Positions 40,780-47,868 of a stretch of 64,000 nucleotides of DNA are shown here, in pieces. The stretch comes from Planctomycetota bacterium. GTDB lineage: Bacteria; Planctomycetota; UBA8742; UBA2392. The number at the start of each line of letters is the position of its first letter. Within the stretch, counting starts at the first letter, position 1. Below the pieces are notes generated by a model. It was given only the letters and a program-made list of their open reading frames with translations. It ran no database searches and was not told the DNA's origin. The position numbers and the translations under genes were made by a program. The stretch spans positions 37,251 through 101,250 of the forward strand of contig JAGQRH010000017.1 of assembly GCA_020425605.1 (NCBI GenBank), given 5' to 3'.

Positions 40780-42120
40780 ATGAGACGAATCTGCCTGTCC
40801 GCATTCGCACTAATGCTGCTGATCCCCGTCGTGCTGGCGCAGGATGCGGAGCCTGCGAAGACGCTGGATCCGTCGATCAAGCTAATGGAATTGTACGCAC
40901 GCAAGGGCCGGAACTGGTCCTATCGGGTGGTCAGCTGGACCCGGGGCAGCTCGCCGACGGTTCAGACGAATTCGTTCCAGGTCAGCAGCGTCAAGGATGG
41001 CAGCGCAAAGGTCACGGAAGAGACAGTCTCGGCTGATGGCAACAGCTATTCTTCATCAACGTACTCGGTGTCGATCAAGTCGCCCTCAAGCGATCAGCTC
41101 AGCTATGCCGCGGAAGGCCTGTCCGAAGAAACCCTGGACATGGGCTTTCGCAAGTTCAAGTGCCGCAAACACGTGGCGAACTCCGACGGGCTGCAGGTGA
41201 CAACCTGGGTTAGCGTCGAATTCCACCCTTTGGTCGTGAAACGTGTGAAGATCGCCTCGGGCTCGACCGAGATCACCAAGCTCAACTGGTTTGACACGGC
41301 CGATGTGGACCCGTTCCAGCTCTATCGCAAGCAAGGGCGGCGCTGGACGATCCGCACCGTTTCGGGGGCCGGTGGCGCGAAGACTTCTTCTTCGATGGAG
41401 TACAGGGTCAAGCAGGTCCGCGAGGACGGCGCGACGTTTACTCTCTCCGTACTGGACGCCGACGGCAAGTCGATGTTCAGCCAGGATACCGACATCCCTT
41501 TCAATGCGCCTTCGATGGCGATGGGTGGCGGACGAGCCGGCAATACCGAGATGGTCACCAAGACCTGCGAGGCCGGCGACTTTCAGTGCTACCACATGAA
41601 CGATGGCGGATTTGAAAGCTGGAGCAGCATCTACTGGCCCGGTTTGACAGTCGCCACAAAGATGAAGAACTACAGCATGGAGCTGGTCGATTTCGAAACC
41701 GGCCACGACGAGCACCAGTTCTTCCGCACCAAAGGCAACTTCTACGTCACGAGCAGCTACACGACGGTCAACGGCGAGAAGAAGCCGGAGCGAACCATTC
41801 GCGTCGAGGTCACGGAAGTGACGGAGTCCGAGGCTACCTACACGATGACGGTCAGCGAGCCGGGCGGCGGCAAGACTACCAGTGACATTCTCACCCACAC
41901 GTTTCCCGCAGATGACGAGGGTGAGGCTGTCAGCTATGCGGGCGAAATAGAGCAGATGGTCGAGACGCCTGCGGGCAGCTATCCCGCCTTGTACACAGTG
42001 TCCGACGCTTACGGGCACTCGGAATCGTGGTCATGGAACGGGATTGTCATCCTCGCAAAGATGACCGGCGACGGCGCGAACCCGCACACAACAGAATTGA
42101 CCGAGCTGAAGATGGAGTAG
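40780..42120 (+). CDS. Secreted protein made of three tandem copies of the repeat domain
   Basis: 446 residues from ATG 40780 (GGAG at 7 bp). Signal peptide MRRICLSAFALMLLIPVVLA, cut before QDAEPAK. The rest appears to be three diverged copies of the domain seen in the two preceding genes: about 33-170 (LMELYARKGRNWSYRV ... KFKCRKHVANSDG), 178-305 (PFQLYRKQGRRWTIRT ... TCEAGDFQCYHMNDGG ... YSMELVDFE) and 311-446 (EHQFFRTKGNFYVTSS ... ETPAGSYPALYTVSD ... TTELTEL). Each copy opens with an aromatic-x-x-K/R-x-G pattern and closes with an A-G-x-F/Y strand and a Trp-containing hairpin. No catalytic residues stand out; an extracellular or periplasmic binding/structural role is inference. Confidence 0.83.
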   Translation: MRRICLSAFALMLLIPVVLAQDAEPAKTLDPSIKLMELYARKGRNWSYRVVSWTRGSSPTVQTNSFQVSSVKDGSAKVTEETVSADGNSYSSSTYSVSIKSPSSDQLSYAAEGLSEETLDMGFRKFKCRKHVANSDGLQVTTWVSVEFHPLVVKRVKIASGSTEITKLNWFDTADVDPFQLYRKQGRRWTIRTVSGAGGAKTSSSMEYRVKQVREDGATFTLSVLDADGKSMFSQDTDIPFNAPSMAMGGGRAGNTEMVTKTCEAGDFQCYHMNDGGFESWSSIYWPGLTVATKMKNYSMELVDFETGHDEHQFFRTKGNFYVTSSYTTVNGEKKPERTIRVEVTEVTESEATYTMTVSEPGGGKTTSDILTHTFPADDEGEAVSYAGEIEQMVETPAGSYPALYTVSDAYGHSESWSWNGIVILAKMTGDGANPHTTELTELKME

Positions 42121-42186
42121 GCGGGTCTTGCCTGCCCGGGTACACTGGGGCCGGGCCGCAGTACCACCTTTTGAGGAGGAGGAGGA

Positions 42187-43161
42187 ATGCACCAAATCAT
42201 TCGCGTAGGAACACTTTGCGCCGTGCTTGCACTGATGGCGTGGCAGCAGGCACCCGTCCAGGCGGAGGCCAAAGAAGGCGACTGGGCTGGAGGCTGGAAT
42301 ACCTGGGAAGACGCCGAGAAGGGCGACTGGGCTGAATATTCTCTCGGCGGCGGGATCACGTTCAAGGACGAAGTCACGCGCGTCAACGCCGGCAAGATCA
42401 CTTACACGCACACACTATTCGCCAACGGCAAGCAGACCGGACAACAGGAAAAGACCCGCGACTGGATGTCGATCAAGATCCAGGTCCGCATGCCATACGG
42501 CAAAGAGAAAGAAGTCGAGTGGACTGAGGAGACGCTTACCCTCGGCGAAGTTGAGCTTAGCTGCGACAAGGCCAAATGGACGATCGGGCAGGCCACAACC
42601 GAGGCCTACTTCTGCAAGGATGTCCCATGCGGCGGCGTGGTAAAGCAAGTCACCAACGGCAAGGACATCGTCTGGCTGACGGGCTTTCACAGCGACAAGA
42701 AGGGTGACGGCAAGACCGACAAGCCGGATCCGGTTGAAACCGTGAAGTCCGAGATGCCGCGCTTCTACGCGGCGGCCGACAATTATGTTGTCCTGAAGAT
42801 CACCGTGCCCGGGCGAGACCAGAGCTACCAGCTTCGCAAGGTCGGGACCGTTGACGTAAAGTCGGCCACCTGGTCAGCAGTCGCCTGCGACGAAGCCGGC
42901 GTGCCGAACGAAGGTGCCAAGTCCATCGACAAGACCACCGACAAGGAAGGCTGGGACAAGGAGTACGGAAAGCCCAGCAAGACCGGGGTCAAGCTGACGG
43001 TGGCCGCGGGCGAATATGTCTGTGACGTCTACGAGTCGAAGGACGAAAAGGCCGGGACGGAGACGTCAGAATGGATCTCCGAGGGTGCGCTGATCAAGCT
43101 GGTCAAGAAGACCAAGTCAGGTGAGACGGTGTTGGAAGCGACCAAGCTTGTCATGAAGTAG
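42187..43161 (+). CDS. Secreted protein with two diverged copies of the repeat domain
   Basis: 324 residues; the ATG is preceded by GAGGAGGAGGA, a very strong ribosome site. Signal peptide MHQIIRVGTLCAVLALMA...VQA, cut before EAKEGDW. Two copies of the same kind of unit are inferred: about 37-185 (EKGDWAEYSLGGGITFKDEV, then ELSCDKAKWTIGQA, EAYFCKDVPCGGV) and about 195-324 (RFYAAADNYVVLKITV, then VAAGEYVCDVYESKDEKAG, SEWISEGALIKLV). Similarity to the three preceding genes is low but the order of elements is the same. Lys/Asp/Glu-rich mature protein. A strong terminator follows. Confidence 0.8.
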   Translation: MHQIIRVGTLCAVLALMAWQQAPVQAEAKEGDWAGGWNTWEDAEKGDWAEYSLGGGITFKDEVTRVNAGKITYTHTLFANGKQTGQQEKTRDWMSIKIQVRMPYGKEKEVEWTEETLTLGEVELSCDKAKWTIGQATTEAYFCKDVPCGGVVKQVTNGKDIVWLTGFHSDKKGDGKTDKPDPVETVKSEMPRFYAAADNYVVLKITVPGRDQSYQLRKVGTVDVKSATWSAVACDEAGVPNEGAKSIDKTTDKEGWDKEYGKPSKTGVKLTVAAGEYVCDVYESKDEKAGTETSEWISEGALIKLVKKTKSGETVLEATKLVMK

Positions 43162-43177
43162 CACGAATCCAAACGCA

Positions 43178-43212
43178 ACGAGGGACGCCCAAAGGCGTCC
43201 CTCGTTTTCTTT
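43178..43212 (+). terminator. Rho-independent terminator (possibly bidirectional)
   Basis: Perfect 12-bp stem ACGAGGGACGCC / GGCGTCCCTCGT, loop CAAA, then TTTCTTTTCC. It separates the convergent genes ending at 43161 and 43223. Confidence 0.9.
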
Positions 43213-43222
43213 TCCTTGCAGC

Positions 43223-44311
43223 TTACTGCTTGTCGACTTCTGCCAGCACGCGCGGGAAACCCAGTGCAAGCGCAGTGCGCAGCTTGGCCGTGCGCTTCTT
43301 CCACTTGTCGCCGGTGCCTTCGTTCTTCTTGGCGCACAGGTAAGCCTGGCCGAGGCAATACCCCTCGCGAGTGCCGGCCGACCACCACGCGTAATAGGCG
43401 CCCTTGACGTAGGCGTCGTAAGCCTTCTGGAAGTTGTCGCTCTCGAAATAGCAGTCGCCCAGCGCGGGGAAAGCTACCGACAACGCGCTCTCATCCACAG
43501 TGGAATTCGGGTCGTCGAAGCCGTCATCTTCCGTTACGGCTTCCAGCAGGGTTTTCGCCGCGGCTGCATTGCCGCTCTTGAGTGTGCACCAGCCCTCCCA
43601 CGCCTTGGCGAGGTACTCGTGGTTCTTGTCCTTTTCGCCGGCTGCCGCGGACTGCGCGCTCTTGAATGCGCTGATCGCTTCCGACCACTTTGCTTCGCCT
43701 GCTTCAAGCTCACCAAGCAGCTGGTTGCCTTCGCGCTCGAGAACGTTGTCGGCCTTGACCATGTTCTTCAGCGTCGCGCGCGCGCCACTGACGTTGTTTG
43801 CGCGCAGCTGACTGTTGGACAACCCGCGATACGCCTCGCGTGCGAAGTAGCCGGACTTGTAGCTCTTGACGTAGTCCTCGTACGCCTTGGTCGCCTGGCT
43901 TAGCAAGCCTTTGTCCGCGAAGCTTTCGCTGTCCAGGATGTTCGCTCGAAGGAATGCAGCTTCCTCACGGTCGAGGGCGTTACCGCTACTTGCTATCTCG
44001 GCGAGCGCGTCAACAGCCGCGCCCGGGTCAGACGCAATCAGGTCCATTGCATCAGACAACGGCGCGCCCATCGTGCCGTAGTGCCGGTCGAGCGACAGGA
44101 TGTCGGCGTACTTCACGCTGGTGGCTTTACCATCGCCGGTCTTGTAGTCGACCTTGCTTGCGCTCCAGCCCGTGATCGTGATGCCTTCGTCCATCTTCAT
44201 CTCGGCCTTGGCGCCCGAGCCCTGGATGTACGAAATGCGGTCAGCGTACAGGGTGCCGGCCAGCAGCAACCCGATAGTCATCATCGCGACGGAGAGTCGA
44301 TAGCTCAGCAT
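43223..44311 (-). CDS. Secreted TPR-type protein
   Basis: 362 residues from ATG 44311 (AGGA upstream); a longer start at 44344 is unlikely. Signal peptide MLSYRLSVAMMTIGLLLAGTLYA, cut before DRISYIQG. Residues 25-75 are a small beta region (ITGWSASKVDYKTGDGKATS, then VKYADILSLDR) similar to surface-binding domains that precede TPRs. The rest is TPR/Sel1-like helical repeat (ATKAYEDYVKSYKSGYFAREA; SEAISAFKSAQSAAAGEKD; YFESDNFQKAYDAYVKGAYY). Such proteins usually act as periplasmic scaffolds. It is convergent with the repeat-domain gene cluster and lies downstream of pyrF on the same strand. Confidence 0.8.
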   Translation of the reverse strand: MLSYRLSVAMMTIGLLLAGTLYADRISYIQGSGAKAEMKMDEGITITGWSASKVDYKTGDGKATSVKYADILSLDRHYGTMGAPLSDAMDLIASDPGAAVDALAEIASSGNALDREEAAFLRANILDSESFADKGLLSQATKAYEDYVKSYKSGYFAREAYRGLSNSQLRANNVSGARATLKNMVKADNVLEREGNQLLGELEAGEAKWSEAISAFKSAQSAAAGEKDKNHEYLAKAWEGWCTLKSGNAAAAKTLLEAVTEDDGFDDPNSTVDESALSVAFPALGDCYFESDNFQKAYDAYVKGAYYAWWSAGTREGYCLGQAYLCAKKNEGTGDKWKKRTAKLRTALALGFPRVLAEVDKQ

Positions 44312-44404
44312 GCGTGGATTCCTGTTCTGAATGGGGTAGACCAAGTGTGCCCAAATCGTCCACTTGAGACAACCCCGGGCCCTTCCCTATGAACGTACGG
44401 AGGC

Positions 44405-45352
44405 CTAGGCCGGTTCAGCCGCAAGTTGGGCAATCTCTTCGTGAAAGGTCTTTGCTGCCTGGCTGACGGCTTCTTTCCAGTGCGCCTCGCCGTGGTCCTT
44501 GAGCGGGCCTGTTGCATAGGCGTGCATGACCCCACGGCTGGAGTTCACGATTGCCCCTTGCCCTTTGGCGTCAAAGCAGGCTCGAACGGCTGCTGCATGG
44601 CCACCCTGCGCCCCCCAGCCCGGGACAAGGAAAGGTGTTCTTGGCATCAAGCTGCGCAGATGCCTGGCCGCGTCCACGTGCGTCGCGCCGACGACTGCGC
44701 CAACGTCACTGTACCCGCTATTCCCAAGGCTTTCAGAGCCCCAGGCGTCAATCTTCCGCGCGACTTCGTCGACCAACGCACCACCCTGCCTCAGCTCCAA
44801 CTGTTGGAACTCGGCGCTACCCTTGTTGCTCGTGCGCGCCAGGACATACAGCCCGCCACCGTACTCGCGTGCGCGATCGATGAACGGAATCACGCTGTCG
44901 CCGCCCAGATACGGGTTAACGGTCGCGCTGTCCACATGTGCGGACTCGATGGAGACCCCTTTGATTTCGCGGTTTCCGAACAGCGCCTGCGCATACGCCT
45001 CCGCGGTGCTGCCAATGTCGCCGCGCTTCACGTCGGCGATCACTATGAGCCCAAGTCGCCGTGCCTCGGCACAAACAGCCGCGAAGTCAGCCCAGCCGCC
45101 GGGTCCGAGAGCCTCAAAGAATGCGGCCTGCGGCTTCACGGCGGGCACATGCGGCGCCACGAGATGAAGCACTTCGACGCAGAAGTTCCGCACGGCGAAA
45201 CGCACGGCCTTCTGGGTACGGCCGAACTCGTCAAAAGCGGCTTCATAGAAGGGTTGAGGGACCCATTCAGGCCGGGGATCGATACCGGCGCAGATGGGAG
45301 CGCCTTTGGCCTGGATGGCCGCTTGCAGGCGATCAGCGAAGTGATTGGACAT
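44405..45352 (-). CDS. pyrF: Orotidine 5'-phosphate decarboxylase (PyrF type 2)
   Basis: 315 residues from ATG 45352; the start MSNHFADRLQAAIQAKG fits the type 2 (actinobacterial/mycobacterial-like) family, and the upstream extension to 45541 has no homology-like features. It converts OMP to UMP. Visible: CAGIDPRPEW at strand 1, catalytic ADVKRGDIGSTAEAYAQALF (Lys about 108 with the paired Asp), VNPYLGGDSVIPF, VLARTSNKGSAEFQ and LVPGWGAQGGHAA phosphate-binding loop. The gene is divergent from mraZ; repeats in its leader (45377-45421) may mark shared regulation. Confidence 0.92.
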   Translation of the reverse strand: MSNHFADRLQAAIQAKGAPICAGIDPRPEWVPQPFYEAAFDEFGRTQKAVRFAVRNFCVEVLHLVAPHVPAVKPQAAFFEALGPGGWADFAAVCAEARRLGLIVIADVKRGDIGSTAEAYAQALFGNREIKGVSIESAHVDSATVNPYLGGDSVIPFIDRAREYGGGLYVLARTSNKGSAEFQQLELRQGGALVDEVARKIDAWGSESLGNSGYSDVGAVVGATHVDAARHLRSLMPRTPFLVPGWGAQGGHAAAVRACFDAKGQGAIVNSSRGVMHAYATGPLKDHGEAHWKEAVSQAAKTFHEEIAQLAAEPA

Positions 45353-45376
45353 GAATTTGATTGTGCGATGGCTGCC

Positions 45377-45421
45377 GGTGGGTGGAAGGGGGTGGATTTT
45401 CTTCCCGCGGGTGGGTGGAAG
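45377..45421. repeat. Direct repeat GGTGGGTGGAAG, G-rich, upstream of pyrF
   Basis: The 12-mer occurs at 45377-45388 and again at 45410-45421 (33-bp period). Each contains the TGGGT box found upstream of mraZ and closely spaced G-runs (45377-45395; 45408-45424) that could form a two-tier quadruplex. They lie 25-70 bases before the pyrF ATG. Confidence 0.7.
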
Positions 45422-45512
45422 TGGCAAATATCCGTTGATTTTGGTGTCGGTTTCGTCCGATAAGGTGAGCTCTAGCACTCGATTGACAGCGTTATTCGGA
45501 GCAAATACCACT

Positions 45513-45530
45513 ATATATGGGATATATGGT
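45513..45530 (+). repeat. Tandem 9-mer ATATATGG(G/T) in the pyrF-mraZ region
   Basis: ATATATGGG (45513-45521) and ATATATGGT (45522-45530) are adjacent. A TTGACA at 45483-45488 stands upstream, with TACCAC at 17-bp spacing; the A+T-rich pair could be the -10 zone of an mraZ-operon promoter or a binding site. Confidence 0.4.
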
Positions 45531-45618
45531 AACTGAAACACCGTACTTCTTGCGTCTGACCTACGTAAACCCTTTGATCAAAAGATTTAGGAAAAATCTG
45601 CCGGTTGTGTTGGACAAG

Positions 45619-45633
45619 TGGGTGAGAGTGGGT
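45619..45633 (+). promoter_or_regulatory. MraZ-type operator boxes upstream of mraZ
   Basis: TGGGT at 45619-45623 and 45629-45633 are separated by GAGAG, giving the 10-bp period reported for MraZ autoregulatory sites (TGGGN boxes with 5-bp spacers). A degenerate GTTGG sits one period upstream (45609-45613). The boxes end 25 bp before the mraZ ATG, inside the likely leader. Confidence 0.55.
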
Positions 45634-45658
45634 TATCTTCCCTCGTGTCGGAGGGGAA

Positions 45659-46144
45659 ATGGCGGGTGCACCTAAGTATTTCGGACTCGCAACCACTTCG
45701 ATGGACTCGAAGAACCGCATCACAATCCCGGCAAAGTTCCGTTCCCGCTTGCCGGCCACCAGTGATGGAAAGGTTCTGCTGTACGTCATGCTCGGGGCGG
45801 ATTTTCGACACCTTGACATCTTCGACCAGGAAAGCGGCGAACGACGCATTGAGGCGCTGACTGGCGACGCTGGATTGCCCAGCGATGCCCAGCGCCAGAG
45901 ACAGCAGTTCCTCGCGATGGTGGAGCAGGTAGAGGTCGACAAACAGGGCCGAGTCCTGCTTCCCAAAAGCCACGTCGCGTACGCGAATCTGACGTCCGAG
46001 GTGGTGGTCAGCGGCAACGGCGATCACATTCAGCTTTACGATCCGACCGAGGCCGAGAAGGCAAACGTGCCCGTGAACATCGAGAAGCTGGAACCGGGCG
46101 CTGTATCAGGCATCTACAACAGCACGCTACCCGAGCAGGGCTAG
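45659..46144 (+). CDS. mraZ: Transcriptional regulator MraZ
   Basis: 161 residues (usual about 145-152), ATG 45659 with GAGGGG just upstream. Two SpoVT-AbrB-like MraZ repeats are visible with the conserved D-x-K-x-R-x-x-x-P signatures: MDSKNRITIPAKFRSRL (about 15-31) and VDKQGRVLLPKSHV (about 95-108). MraZ forms a ring that binds repeated boxes upstream of its own operon and adjusts dcw expression; candidate boxes lie at 45619-45633. First gene of the cell-wall cluster. Downstream is a 230-bp gap with hairpins rather than rsmH itself. Confidence 0.93.
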   Translation: MAGAPKYFGLATTSMDSKNRITIPAKFRSRLPATSDGKVLLYVMLGADFRHLDIFDQESGERRIEALTGDAGLPSDAQRQRQQFLAMVEQVEVDKQGRVLLPKSHVAYANLTSEVVVSGNGDHIQLYDPTEAEKANVPVNIEKLEPGAVSGIYNSTLPEQG

Positions 46145-46374
46145 CGTGTTGCGGGGGCAAGCCCCCAACCCGGCGCGAAGTCTGCGCCCCATGGCCAAAA
46201 GACCATGGCGCTCACCGGCCGCGACACAGCCGGTCGCCAGATACCCGGCGCGAGGGTGTCACCTCAACCGAATTGCCGCATCTGCGGCGGAACCGAACTC
46301 CGGCAAGGACGGCGTGGTGCACACGTCACTGGTCGCGCCTTGCCTGCACAGAAATCCCTAGGGGGGGAGCAAAC
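46145..46374 (+). other. Intergenic hairpin array between mraZ and the 84-aa gene
   Basis: Four consecutive inverted repeats: GGGGG/CCCCC (46153-46166), GGCGC/GCGCC (46172-46188), CCATGG/CCATGG (46189-46208) and ACCGGC/GCCGGT (46214-46234), with loops of 4-9 bases. None is followed by a T-tract. The remainder to 46374 ends in AGGGGGGGAG before the ATG. Short frames here have no ribosome sites or coding character. A structured leader, attenuator or RNA-processing site is possible. Confidence 0.6.
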
Positions 46375-46629
46375 ATGCACATCATTCCAAACACGCGCCA
46401 GGAAGACGATCCGCACGGCCTTCGCGCCGTTTCCGAGCTGCTCGAACAGGGCAAGGCCGACGACTTCGAGAAGAAGGTCAGCGACCGCCTGCCGGAAATC
46501 CAGCGCGTGAAGAAGCTGCTGTCACGCGTCCAGGAGCTGAGCCCGGGCATCGAGTTCAGCCCGTACGTCATGCGCATGATCAATACGGCCGAGAAGCAGG
46601 AAAGTGCGCGGCTGGCGGAGGTAGCGTGA
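46375..46629 (+). CDS. Small helical protein in the dcw cluster, unknown
   Basis: 84 residues from ATG 46375 with a GGGGGGAG ribosome site at 6 bp. Charged, all-helical appearance: LRAVSELLEQGKADDFEKKV, LPEIQRVKKLLSRVQELSPG, then FSPYVMRMINTAEKQESARL. No cysteine, membrane segment or known domain. It lies between mraZ and rsmH, where most bacteria have no gene, and ends 7 bp before rsmH, so it is translated as part of the cluster. A role with the division or wall machinery is inference from position only. Confidence 0.75.
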   Translation: MHIIPNTRQEDDPHGLRAVSELLEQGKADDFEKKVSDRLPEIQRVKKLLSRVQELSPGIEFSPYVMRMINTAEKQESARLAEVA

Positions 46630-46636
46630 GTAGCCC

Positions 46637-47578
46637 GTGGCCGAACACCTTCCCGTCCTTGTCGCAGCGATTGTCGAAGCCTTTGCAGGGCTCGGACCCG
46701 GCACGACTGTCGTGGACGGTACCTGCGGCCTCGGTGGACACAGTGCCGAGCTGCTCGAAAGGTATCCGGGCATCCGGGTTGTCGGTATCGATCGCGACCC
46801 CGATGCGGTGGCACATGCAACTGAGCGTCTTGGAAAATTCGGACGACGTGCGGTTGTCAGGCACGGTCGGTTCGGCGAGTGGCTTGAACAGCTCCGCGCA
46901 GTGGGTGTGGAGCACGCAGACGGTCTGCTACTAGACGTCGGCGTCAGCAGCCCGCAGTTCGACAAACCAGAGCGCGGCTTCAGCTTTCGCGAAGCTGGAC
47001 CCTTGGACATGCGGATGGACCCTGGCGGGGGTCCATCCGTCAAAGACTTCCTGGAAAGCGCGCCGGAAGAAGAAATCGCGAGTGTGATCTGGCGGTACGG
47101 TGAGGAGCGCCTCTCGCGCCGCATCTCGCGCCAGATCAAACTCGCGATTGCAGAGGCCCGGTTGAGCACAACCGTCGACCTCGCAGAAATCTGCCGGCGC
47201 GCTTACCCGAAGGGGAAGCACCGCATCGACCCCGCGACCCGCACCTTCCAGGCCCTGCGCATTCACGTGAACGACGAACTCGGTGAACTCGAGCGTGCCC
47301 TTGCATGCGTTCCGGAGGGCATGGCCGAGCGCGGCGTGGTTTGCGTGATCAGCTTTCACTCACTGGAAGACCGGATCGTAAAGAACACCTTTCGCGATTG
47401 GCAGCAGCAGGGCTTGGGGAGAATCCTCAAGCCTGAGCACGTAACCGCCGATGAAGCGGAGCGCGGTGTCAACCCCCGTGCACGCAGCGCCAAGTTGCGA
47501 CGCTTCGCCTGGGGCGAAGTTGAGCAGGACCTGGGCGCCGACAAGTACCGAAGCAAGAAGCACCGGCGGAAACCATGA
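46637..47578 (+). CDS. rsmH: 16S rRNA m4C1402 methyltransferase RsmH (MraW)
   Basis: 313 residues from GTG 46637. It methylates N4 of C1402 in 16S rRNA using SAM. Signatures: HLPVLVAAIVEAF opening, VDGTCGLGGHSAELL SAM loop, VVGIDRDPDAVAHA, DGLLLDVGVSSPQFDKPERG, LDMRMDP, NTFRD-type HSLEDRIVKNTF and the C-terminal NPRARSAKLR. Normal length. The stop overlaps the next start by four bases (ATGA). Confidence 0.95.
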   Translation: MAEHLPVLVAAIVEAFAGLGPGTTVVDGTCGLGGHSAELLERYPGIRVVGIDRDPDAVAHATERLGKFGRRAVVRHGRFGEWLEQLRAVGVEHADGLLLDVGVSSPQFDKPERGFSFREAGPLDMRMDPGGGPSVKDFLESAPEEEIASVIWRYGEERLSRRISRQIKLAIAEARLSTTVDLAEICRRAYPKGKHRIDPATRTFQALRIHVNDELGELERALACVPEGMAERGVVCVISFHSLEDRIVKNTFRDWQQQGLGRILKPEHVTADEAERGVNPRARSAKLRRFAWGEVEQDLGADKYRSKKHRRKP

Positions 47579-47868
47579 ACGTCAAGACCGGCATCATCTT
47601 CCTCATCTTCTGCGTCTCGCTGGCAGCTGTCATTGTGGGCCAGCGACTGCAGATCCGCAGCGTCGGGTTTGAATCAGCGCAACTCGACCGCGAACTCCGT
47701 GACCTCAATGAGCGCAAGCGAGTCCTGAACGCGGATGTCGCAAAGAAGCGCGACCCGGCCCGCATGATTCGTGAATCGCGCGAGGCCGGCCTGCCCCTGC
47801 TGCCGCCCGAAGGCCAGATCAAACCGCTGCCCGGCAAGAAGAAGGAACAAGAGGAGAAGAAGGAATGA
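47575..47868 (+). CDS. FtsL/DivIC-like bitopic division protein
   Basis: 97 residues, overlapping rsmH by ATGA. One N-terminal membrane helix (IIFLIFCVSLAAVIVG) and a heptad-like coiled coil (ESAQLDRELRDLNERKRVLN), followed by DPARMIRESREAGLPLLPPE, which resembles the conserved post-coil A-x-G-M-x-P segment of FtsL, and a Lys/Glu-rich tail. FtsL pairs with FtsB in the divisome and sits between rsmH and ftsI in many genomes, as here. Identification is by position and topology; sequence identity is low, as is normal for this family. Confidence 0.78.
   Translation: MNVKTGIIFLIFCVSLAAVIVGQRLQIRSVGFESAQLDRELRDLNERKRVLNADVAKKRDPARMIRESREAGLPLLPPEGQIKPLPGKKKEQEEKKE

Noticed and set aside
44426..45463. 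Plus-strand frame of 345 codons opposite pyrF
   Set aside because: The minus-strand frame contains the PyrF catalytic motif; the plus frame has no ribosome site or domain.
46146..46361. 71-codon frame in the mraZ downstream gap
   Set aside because: Arg/Pro-rich translation, start one base after the mraZ stop with no ribosome site, and it spans the hairpin array; more likely non-coding.
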